64,000 bases of DNA from Streptomyces sp. SID13031 (GTDB lineage Bacteria > Actinomycetota > Actinomycetes > Propionibacteriales > Kribbellaceae): the NCBI RefSeq assembly GCF_010548305.1, contig NZ_JAAGLV010000005.1, positions 340,348-404,347 on the forward strand, read 5' to 3'. A program made the position numbers and the translations under genes. Below, one piece after another: positions 25,409 through 31,542 of this stretch; position 1 is the stretch's first letter, and each line of letters opens with the position of its first letter. The notes under the pieces were generated by a model. It had not been told where the DNA came from, did no database searches, and saw nothing but the letters and a program-made list of their open reading frames with translations.

Positions 25409-26266
25409 ATGCCCACCCGCCGGTACGACGATTCGCCGGGACTCGGGTCGCTCTACGCCCGGACGGTCAAGGCGACGCTGCGCAAAGCGGAGTACGAGCC
25501 GGACCACGACGGGCTCACCCTGGAGCTGCCGAGCGCCCTGGTCGACCAGGACCACCTCACGGCGTACAGGGAGGTGACGGGGTTCAGCGCGGGGCCTGCG
25601 CTGCCGGTCACGTATCCGCATGTGCTCGCGTTCCCGCTGCACCTGGATCTGATGTCGGACCCGTCGTTCCCGTACAAGCCGATGGGCATCGTCCATCTGG
25701 CGAACACGATCACCCAGCTCAAGCCGCTGCCGATGCACGCCGAGCTGTCGATCACCGTGCACAGCGGCCCCGAGCGGCCACATCCGAAGGGCACGGTGTT
25801 CGACATCCTCAGCTCGGTCAGCGTGGACGGCGAGGTCGTCTGGACCGACTCGACCACCCTGCTGAGCCGCTCCTCGGGCACCCCTTCGGCGCACGCCGAC
25901 CTGCTCCCCGACCCGGCGATCGAGCCGACCGCCGTCTGGGACCTGCGCGCCAACCTCGGCCGCCGGTACGCCGCTGCGTCCGGCGACCGCAACCCGATTC
26001 ACCTGTTCAAGCTGACCGCCCAGGCCTTCGGCTTCCCACGCCAGATCGCCCACGGCATGTGGGCCAAGGCCGCAGCCCTGGCCTCGATCCAGCGCTCCGG
26101 CGGCCTGCCCGACGCCTACACAGTTCGCGTCGACTTCCGCAAACCCCTCCTACTCCCCTCCCGCTCCACCTTCGCCCACCGCCGTACCGGCGAAGCCGTC
26201 GACTTCGCCGTCTACAACCAGGACCAGTCAGTCACCCACCTGATCGGCCAACTCCAGCCACGCTGA
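25409..26266 (+). CDS. MaoC-like (R)-hydroxyacyl-CoA dehydratase, HtdX-like
   Basis: 285 residues, a double-hotdog protein. The C-terminal hotdog carries the hydratase-2 motif YAAASGDRNPIHLF (about residues 189-202) with catalytic Asp and His, followed by the conserved IAHGMW. It dehydrates 3-hydroxyacyl thioesters, complementing the reductase encoded 1 base upstream (TGA-G-ATG). Thus tetR, thiolase, reductase and dehydratase form one tight operon for acyl-chain turnover or elongation. A 26-bp perfect inverted repeat lies just beyond the stop. Confidence 0.9.
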   Translation: MPTRRYDDSPGLGSLYARTVKATLRKAEYEPDHDGLTLELPSALVDQDHLTAYREVTGFSAGPALPVTYPHVLAFPLHLDLMSDPSFPYKPMGIVHLANTITQLKPLPMHAELSITVHSGPERPHPKGTVFDILSSVSVDGEVVWTDSTTLLSRSSGTPSAHADLLPDPAIEPTAVWDLRANLGRRYAAASGDRNPIHLFKLTAQAFGFPRQIAHGMWAKAAALASIQRSGGLPDAYTVRVDFRKPLLLPSRSTFAHRRTGEAVDFAVYNQDQSVTHLIGQLQPR

Positions 26267-26278
26267 GCTGCCGCCCGG

Positions 26279-26386
26279 TCCCGTCCCGAGCGACAGGACA
26301 TAGTGCCGGTATTGCGGCCGGCCGCCGCCTCCGTGAGCGTGGCACCCGGCCGAACAACCGACTATGTCCTGTCGCTCGGGACGGGA
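26279..26386. repeat. 26-bp perfect inverted repeat with 56-base spacer
   Basis: The arm at 26279-26304 (core GAGCGACAGGACATAGT) is exactly complementary to 26361-26386. The spacer 26305-26360 is GC-rich with GCCGG/CCGGC elements. It sits in the 147-base gap between the convergent htdX and thrS2 ends. It could end transcription from both sides, but the arms are long and the spacer large for a terminator, so a dispersed repeat or miniature element is possible. Confidence 0.85.
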
Positions 26387-26413
26387 AGGCGCTGCTACCC
26401 GGGCCTGGCAGCG

Positions 26414-27640
26414 TCACTCATGCCGGAGTGGGTTGCAGTCGGCGGCGAGCTGGTCGAGGGCGTCGCCGATTGGTGCTGGGGGCAACTGCTTGCCGTCTCG
26501 GAGGCGGAGGGCTAGGGCACCGGCCCCGACTTCCCGGGCGCCGATGACGGCCTGGTACGGCGCCAGCCGATTCTCGCGGATCCGGGCGCCCAGGGTGCCC
26601 TCGTCGGCATGGGCGACCTCGACCCGGAGCCCGCGATCAGCCGCCCGGCGGGCGACCTCGAGAGCTGGCTTCTCCTCGGCGTCTGAGATCGGCAGTACTA
26701 CGAGTTGCACCGGCGCGAGCCAGGCGGGGAAGGCGCCGCCGTGGACCTCGATCAGGTGGGCGACGGCGCGCTCGATGCTGCCGACGATCGCGCGGTGCAC
26801 CATCACCGGGCGATGCTTGTTGCCATCGGCGCCGATGTACTCCAGCCCGAACGCGGCCGGCTGGTGGAAATCCAGCTGGATGGTCGACAGGGTCGAAACG
26901 CGGCCGGCCGAGTCCTCTATCTGGATGTCGATCTTCGGGCCGTAGAAGGCCGCCTCCCCCGGCTCCTCGGAGTATTCGAGTCCCGCCTTCTCCAGCACGT
27001 CACGCAGGAGATCGGCGGCCAGCGCCCAGCTCTCCGCGTCGCCGACGTACTTGCTCGACGGATCGCCGAAGTGTGCGTCCTCTGAAGGCAGCGAGAGCAC
27101 GTACCCCGACGCGCTGATCCCGAGATCGCGATGCGCCTGCTTGATCAGCTCGAGCGCGGCCAGCGCCTCGTCGGCGACCTGCTCCAGCATGCAGAAGATG
27201 TGCCCGTCGTTCAGTTGCATCGCACGAACTCTGGTCAGCCCGCCCAGTGCGCCGGACAACTCCGACCGGTATTGCCCACCGAGCTCCGACATCCGCAGGG
27301 GCAGCTCGCGATAGCTGTGCGCCCGCGACCGGAACATCAACGCGTGATGCGGGCACAGGCTCGGCCGCAGTACGACCTCTTCACCCCCGATGGACATCGG
27401 TGGGTACATATCCTCGCTGTACTTCGACCAGTGCCCGGAGATCTCGTACAGCTCACGCTTGCCGAGCACTGGCGAATAGACCTGTTGATAGCCGGCTCTT
27501 CGCTCGACATCGGCGATGTACCGCTCGAGCGCCTGCCGGATCGCGGCACCCGCGGGCAGCCAGTACGGCAGGCCCGCACCGATCAACGGATCCGAGTCGA
27601 ACAGGCCGAGCTCCCGGCCGAGCTTGCGATGGTCGTACAT
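26414..27640 (-). CDS. Second threonyl-tRNA synthetase, catalytic and anticodon domains only
   Basis: 408 residues, versus 674 for the full ThrRS at 52092-54116. The TGS and editing domains are absent; the protein begins at the linker to the class II catalytic core (MYDHRKLGRELGLFD). Motif 2 (YRELPLRMSELGGQYRSE) and motif 3 (VHRAIVGSIERAV) are intact, and the zinc ligands Cys (LRPSLCPHH), His (NDGHIFC) and His (PVMVHRA) are all conserved, so aminoacylation is plausible while mischarged Ser-tRNA could not be edited in cis. The anticodon-binding domain fills the last 100 residues. ATG 27640 has GAGGAG upstream. Expression is probably set by the leader at 27684-27787. A resistance-type or stress-type paralog is the likely role. 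Confidence 0.9.
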   Translation of the reverse strand: MYDHRKLGRELGLFDSDPLIGAGLPYWLPAGAAIRQALERYIADVERRAGYQQVYSPVLGKRELYEISGHWSKYSEDMYPPMSIGGEEVVLRPSLCPHHALMFRSRAHSYRELPLRMSELGGQYRSELSGALGGLTRVRAMQLNDGHIFCMLEQVADEALAALELIKQAHRDLGISASGYVLSLPSEDAHFGDPSSKYVGDAESWALAADLLRDVLEKAGLEYSEEPGEAAFYGPKIDIQIEDSAGRVSTLSTIQLDFHQPAAFGLEYIGADGNKHRPVMVHRAIVGSIERAVAHLIEVHGGAFPAWLAPVQLVVLPISDAEEKPALEVARRAADRGLRVEVAHADEGTLGARIRENRLAPYQAVIGAREVGAGALALRLRDGKQLPPAPIGDALDQLAADCNPLRHE

Positions 27641-27683
27641 GATGTGGACTCCTCTTTGACGAGTGAGGCGAGTGTCCACATGG

Positions 27684-27715
27684 CGAAGCCCCGGGGCACT
27701 CGCCCCGGGGCTTCG
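27684..27715 (-). terminator. Attenuator hairpin of thrS2 leader
   Basis: A perfect 14-bp stem (27684-27697 with 27702-27715) with a 4-base loop, lying between the leader peptide stop and the thrS2 ribosome site. On the transcribed strand its 5' arm contains CCGGGGC, which could instead pair with GUCCCGG in the end of the leader ORF (27742-27748), giving a candidate antiterminator. There is no U-run. Confidence 0.75.
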
Positions 27716-27733
27716 AAATTCGACAGTCAGCTG

Positions 27734-27787
27734 TCAGCGCGCCGGGACGTTCCTCGGCGTTGTCGTCACCACTGCGCGCTGATTCAT
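27734..27787 (-). CDS. Threonine leader peptide of thrS2
   Basis: A 17-codon ORF, MNQRAVVTTTPRNVPAR, with three consecutive Thr codons (ACG ACA ACG) at positions 8-10, ahead of a strong hairpin and a threonyl-tRNA synthetase gene: the classic layout of ribosome-mediated attenuation. Stalling on Thr codons when charged tRNA-Thr is scarce would free the hairpin-competing segment. CAGCGCGC/GCGCGCTG (27774-27781 and 27735-27742) form a second stem spanning the Thr codons. No Shine-Dalgarno is visible; TAGCGT at 27795-27800 is a -10-like element 7 bases before the ATG, suggesting a leaderless message. Not experimentally known to me. Confidence 0.8.
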   Translation of the reverse strand: MNQRAVVTTTPRNVPAR

Positions 27788-27810
27788 ACGGCCAACGCTA
27801 GCAGACCCGG

Positions 27811-28659
27811 TCAAAGGTTTTCGTCGTCCAGATCCAACCCGATCGGCCGGATCAGGCCTTCCTGCGCGACCGACGCGACCAGCCGCCCGTCCTCGCTGAA
27901 CAGACGTCCGGTGGCGAAGCCGCGTGCTCCCGATGCCGACGGCGACGCCTGGTCGTACAGGAGCCACTCGTCGGCGCGGAACGGACGGTGGAACCACAGC
28001 GCGTGGTCGATCGAGGCCGGCTGGATCCGCCGGTCGCCGATGATGATGCCGTGCGGCAACAAGCTTGCCCCGAGCAACGTCAGGTCACTCGCATAGGCCA
28101 GGACACAAGCATGCAAGGCCTGATCGTCGGCGAGCTTTCCCGAGGCCCTGATCCAGAACTGCCGCCCGGTCAGCCCGGCCAGCCGGACGTCGAGCGCCGC
28201 CCACTCCTTGTTCCAGTCCTCGGCCTTGCGCCCGCTCGCCGCCTCGAACACCGACGCGAGGGTCGGCGCCTCGTCCGGCGGGACCAGGTCGCCCGGCATC
28301 GGATCGGCGTGATCCAGCCCCGGCTCGGGCACCTGGAACGACGCCGACATGTAGAAGATCGTCTTGCCCCGCTGCGACGCGACCACCCGCCGGCTGCTGA
28401 ACGAGCGGCCGTCGCGAATCAGCTCCGGGTGGTACTCGATCGGTACGGACGTGTCCCCCGGGCGCAGGAAGTACCCGTGCAGCGAGTGCACGACGCGATC
28501 CGGATCGACCGTGCGAACCGCGGCGGCCAGCGCCTGGCCGAGCACCTGCCCACCGAACACCCGCTGGGCTGACGTCTGCGGCTGCCGCCCCCGGAACAGG
28601 TCGGCGTCGATCTTCTCCAGGTCGAGCAGCTCGACCAGATCCTCCAGGGACTCGGGCAT
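27811..28659 (-). CDS. tesB: Acyl-CoA thioesterase II
   Basis: 282-residue double-hotdog thioesterase hydrolysing medium/long acyl-CoA. RVFGGQVLGQALAAA (about residues 33-47) and VHSLHGYFLRPGD (about 57-69) are characteristic of TesB; the catalytic triad Asp/Ser(Thr)/Gln of the family is represented in DHALWFHRPFRADEW near the C-terminus and the following Gln region. Start ATG 28659 begins MPESLEDLVELLDLEKI, a standard TesB N-terminus. It lies just upstream of the thrS2 leader on the same strand; the leader's own promoter probably starts inside the 23-base gap. Confidence 0.92.
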   Translation of the reverse strand: MPESLEDLVELLDLEKIDADLFRGRQPQTSAQRVFGGQVLGQALAAAVRTVDPDRVVHSLHGYFLRPGDTSVPIEYHPELIRDGRSFSSRRVVASQRGKTIFYMSASFQVPEPGLDHADPMPGDLVPPDEAPTLASVFEAASGRKAEDWNKEWAALDVRLAGLTGRQFWIRASGKLADDQALHACVLAYASDLTLLGASLLPHGIIIGDRRIQPASIDHALWFHRPFRADEWLLYDQASPSASGARGFATGRLFSEDGRLVASVAQEGLIRPIGLDLDDENL

Positions 28660-28814
28660 GCCTCATCCTGACAGCTTCTCCCGGTACTACGGGCCGCCCG
28701 CGTTCGCAGTCGGTGTGTGTCGCCCCTCACGCGGGTGTTTTCGGTGAGCTTTCGGTCGCACCCGGTAAGTTGATGAACACTCAACCATCAAACGCACGAC
28801 TGACAGGAGTAGCT

Positions 28815-29273
28815 GTGAGCCCCCTCCGCATGCTGACCCGGCCCGTCCATGCCTCTCGCGATCTGGTCCTGCTGATCGCCCGCGTCGGTCTCGGCGTCGT
28901 CTTCATCGCCCACGGCTGGCAGAAATTCAGCACCAACGGCCTGGACGGCACCGCCGCCGGCTTCGACCAGCTGGGAGTCCCCGCGCCAACCCTCTCGGCC
29001 TACTACGCAGCCGCCGCCGAACTCATCGGCGGGGCAGCCCTCATCCTCGGCGTCCTCACCACGGTCGCCGGCGTCCTCCTCGCCGTCGACATGGCCGGCG
29101 CCTTCCTCTTCGTCCACATGTCCAACGGCATCTTCGTAGCGGACGGCGGTTGGGAGCTGGTCGTAGTACTCGGCCTGTTCGCGCTCGCGATAGCAGCGGT
29201 CGGCGCCGGCCGGTTCTCGGTCGACAACGCACTCACCCGCAGTACTGCGGGGCGCGCGACCGTCTCTGCTTGA
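28815..29273 (+). CDS. DoxX family membrane protein
   Basis: 152 residues with four hydrophobic helices. LLIARVGLGVVFIAHGWQKF (about residues 18-37) and the AAAAELIGGAALILG segment are typical of DoxX/DoxD-like integral membrane proteins, some of which act with oxidoreductases in redox balance. GTG 28815 is preferred because AGGAG sits 6 bases upstream; an in-frame ATG at 28773 has no ribosome site. A strong terminator follows 15 bases after the stop. Exact role unknown. Confidence 0.83.
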   Translation: MSPLRMLTRPVHASRDLVLLIARVGLGVVFIAHGWQKFSTNGLDGTAAGFDQLGVPAPTLSAYYAAAAELIGGAALILGVLTTVAGVLLAVDMAGAFLFVHMSNGIFVADGGWELVVVLGLFALAIAAVGAGRFSVDNALTRSTAGRATVSA

Positions 29274-29287
29274 CCCCTGGCAACGCA

Positions 29288-29324
29288 AAAGCGGCTGGCG
29301 CACCTCGAGTGCGCCAGCCGCTTT
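29288..29324. terminator. Bidirectional terminator
   Basis: A perfect 16-bp stem (AAAGCGGCTGGCGCAC with its complement) around loop CTCGA, with A residues on one side and T residues on the other, between the convergent doxX and PAC2 genes. It can act for both strands. Confidence 0.85.
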
Positions 29325-29334
29325 GACGTAGTAC

Positions 29335-30249
29335 CTACTTGTCGTCCTCGCGGTTCAGCTCGGCGAGGAACTGCTCGACCTCGGCGCCCAGCTCGTCGGC
29401 CGACGGGGTGGAGCCGGCGAGGAGGCTGCCGCGGCTTACGGAGCCGGCGGCGGCGTCGTACTGGGTCTCCAGAGCATTCACTACCGAGGACGCGTCATCC
29501 GAGGCCTCGACCTGCTCGTCGACCAGGCGGCCGGTCACGGCAGCCTCGTCGAGTAGAGCCTTGCTAGGGAGCAGCAGGCCGGTCGCCGCCGAGATGGCGT
29601 GGACCAGAGCCAGCGCTGCGCCCGGGAAGCGGTTCTCGGCCAGGTAGTGCGGCACGTGGACCGCGAAGCCCATCGCGTCCTTGCCGGCCTCGCCCAGGCG
29701 GACCTGCAGCATCGTCGCGGCGCTGGCCGGGAGGCGCATCTCGCCGTCCCAGATGTTCGAGCGCGTCACCAGCTCAGGGCGGGTCGCGTGGGACGTCAGC
29801 CCCAGCGGCCGGGTGTGCGGCACGCCCATCGGGATGCCGTGCACGCCGACAGTCAGCGTCACGTTGTACATCTCGATCAGCTGGCGCACGGCGCCGGCGA
29901 AGCGGTTCCAGTGGTTGTCGGGCTCGACGCCCTCCAGCAGCAGGAACTCGACGCCCGCGTCGTCCTTCATCAGGTGCAGCGACAGCTGCGGCGGGCTGTA
30001 GTCGATGAACCGGTCCTCGGCGAACGTCACCTCGGGACGGCGGGCCCGGTAGTCGTGCAGAAGGTCGACGTCGAACCGCGCGAGCAGCCGGTTGTCCAGC
30101 ACCTCGAGCAGGTGGTCAGCGGTCGCCCGGCCGGCCTGGCCGGCGTCCATGAACCCGTCGAGCGAATGCACCAGCACCTTCGGCGCAGCCGCCGGGCCGG
30201 TGGCTACCGACTCGTCGACGATCTCGTAGAGGTCGTCCGGTCGCAGCAT
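29335..30249 (-). CDS. PAC2 family protein (proteasome-assembly-chaperone fold)
   Basis: 304 residues. VLVHSLDGFMDAGQAGRATADHLLE (about residues 25-49) and GIPMGVPHTRPLGLTSHAT (about 138-156) are characteristic of the bacterial/archaeal PAC2 family, common in proteasome-bearing actinobacteria. The bacterial function is not firmly known; a chaperone or ATP-grasp-linked role has been suggested for relatives. The last 60 residues are acidic and probably a flexible tail. Start ATG 30249 follows GAAGGAGAACGACG. Monocistronic, bounded by the terminator at 29288-29324. Confidence 0.88.
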   Translation of the reverse strand: MLRPDDLYEIVDESVATGPAAAPKVLVHSLDGFMDAGQAGRATADHLLEVLDNRLLARFDVDLLHDYRARRPEVTFAEDRFIDYSPPQLSLHLMKDDAGVEFLLLEGVEPDNHWNRFAGAVRQLIEMYNVTLTVGVHGIPMGVPHTRPLGLTSHATRPELVTRSNIWDGEMRLPASAATMLQVRLGEAGKDAMGFAVHVPHYLAENRFPGAALALVHAISAATGLLLPSKALLDEAAVTGRLVDEQVEASDDASSVVNALETQYDAAAGSVSRGSLLAGSTPSADELGAEVEQFLAELNREDDK

Positions 30250-30437
30250 CGTCGTTCTCCTTCTCAGTGGCCTTCAGGGCGGTCGGCCCCTCTATCCTGC
30301 CTTCTCTCTCAATAACGTCAGCGCGCCGGGCTGGAATTCCGCCTGCTGGGATCTTTCTCACCCCGTACTGCGCTCCGCTGCGCCGTCGCCGTCAAAAGGT
30401 GTCCAAAACCGGTCAGACATGCCCGCGGACGAGCAAT

Positions 30438-30455
30438 TTGGGAAAGCGCTTGCTA
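30438..30455. promoter_or_regulatory. LacI-type operator
   Basis: TTGGGAAAGCGCTTGCTA is close to the GGAAAGCGCTTTCC palindromes bound by LacI-family repressors of sugar genes in actinobacteria (central AGCGCT intact). It lies 10 bases before the start of the hydroxyacid dehydrogenase gene, where binding would block transcription. The cognate repressor is not in this part of the window. Confidence 0.6.
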
Positions 30456-30465
30456 GCGTGCTCTT

Positions 30466-31542
30466 GTGCGCACCGATTCTGAGCCGACCCCAACCTCCGC
30501 CCCGCCCTCGCCCAGGGTCACCACCCGGCCGACGGTCATGCTGGCGATGAATGAGTCCAGCCGGGCCCGCGTCCTGGTTCCTGCCGTCCGCGAGCGCCTC
30601 GAGCGGATCACCGACGTCCTCCCGGTCGGGCCGGCCAACAGCTCCCGCGGCGCCGGCAACCCCTTCCTCACCGACCCCGCCATCCGAGCCGCGCTGGGCA
30701 CCACCGACGCGCTGCTCACCGGCTGGGGTTGCCCCGCGATCACCCCCGAGGTGCTCGACGCGGCGCCGAAGCTCAGGGCGATCATCCACGCCGCCGGTTC
30801 GGTGAAGGGTTTCGTCGACCCGTCCGCCTTCGAGCGCGGCATCCAGGTCTCCTCGGCCGTGGTGGCCAACGCGCTGCCGGTGGCCGAGTTCACCGTGGCC
30901 ACGATCGTGCTCAGCGGCAAGCGCGCGTTCCGCCTCGGCGCGGAGTACAAGGTCAGCAGGCATCGCCCGGACCCGAGTGCTGTGCCAGGCAGCTACGGCA
31001 GCTCCGTCGGGCTGCTGGGCGCCTCCCGGATCGGCCGGATGGTCGCGGAGCGGTTGCGCGCGTTCGATCTCGAAGTACTGATCAGTGATCCGTATCTGAC
31101 CGCTGCCGAGGCGGCTGACCTCGGTGCGGAGTTGGTCGAACTGGATGACCTGTTCACCCGCAGCGACATCCTGAGCGTGCATGCGCCGCTGCTGCCGGAG
31201 ACGATCGGGCTCGTCGACGCCCGCCTGCTCGGCCTGCTGAAGGACGGCTCGGTCCTGATCAACACCGCTCGCGGGCGGATCGTCGACGCCGCCGCGCTCG
31301 AGCAGGAGTGCCGCTCAGGACGCCTCGACGCAGTCCTCGACGTCACCGACCCCGAGCCGCTGCCCCCCGACTCGCCGCTGCTCGACCTCCCGAACGTCTT
31401 CCTGACCCCGCATCTGGCCGGTGCTGTCGGCAACGAGGTCGCCCGGCTCGGCGAGCTCGCGGTCAGCGAGGTGGAACGCTTCGCCGCCGGTACGCCGTTG
31501 CGGCACGCCATCAGCCCCGCCGAGCTCGGGAGAATCGCATGA
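30466..31542 (+). CDS. D-isomer-specific 2-hydroxyacid dehydrogenase
   Basis: 358 residues. The NAD-binding Rossmann motif is SVGLLGASRIGRMVAERL (about residues 185-202; GxSxxGR rather than strict GxGxxG), the substrate-binding region SVHAPLLPET is near 238-247, NTARGRIVD near 268 supplies the catalytic Arg, and HLAGAVGNE near 318 the catalytic His. Active on D-2-hydroxyacids or as a phosphoglycerate-dehydrogenase relative. GTG 30466 is used and gives a 25-residue Pro/Thr-rich N-terminal extension; a start at the ATG at 30538 is possible. Its stop overlaps the start of a DUF2264 gene (ATGA). With the LacI-type operator this suggests a sugar-acid catabolic unit. Confidence 0.88.
   Translation: MRTDSEPTPTSAPPSPRVTTRPTVMLAMNESSRARVLVPAVRERLERITDVLPVGPANSSRGAGNPFLTDPAIRAALGTTDALLTGWGCPAITPEVLDAAPKLRAIIHAAGSVKGFVDPSAFERGIQVSSAVVANALPVAEFTVATIVLSGKRAFRLGAEYKVSRHRPDPSAVPGSYGSSVGLLGASRIGRMVAERLRAFDLEVLISDPYLTAAEAADLGAELVELDDLFTRSDILSVHAPLLPETIGLVDARLLGLLKDGSVLINTARGRIVDAAALEQECRSGRLDAVLDVTDPEPLPPDSPLLDLPNVFLTPHLAGAVGNEVARLGELAVSEVERFAAGTPLRHAISPAELGRIA

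Noticed and set aside
26401..27800. T-box riboswitch for thrS2
   Set aside because: The leader is only about 150 bases and shows no T-box consensus or specifier stem; a Thr-codon leader ORF plus hairpin explains it better.
27809..27814. TTGACC (minus strand) as -35 box of the thrS2 leader
   Set aside because: It lies only 8 bases from the best -10-like TAGCGT; a usable spacing would place the start after the leader ATG.
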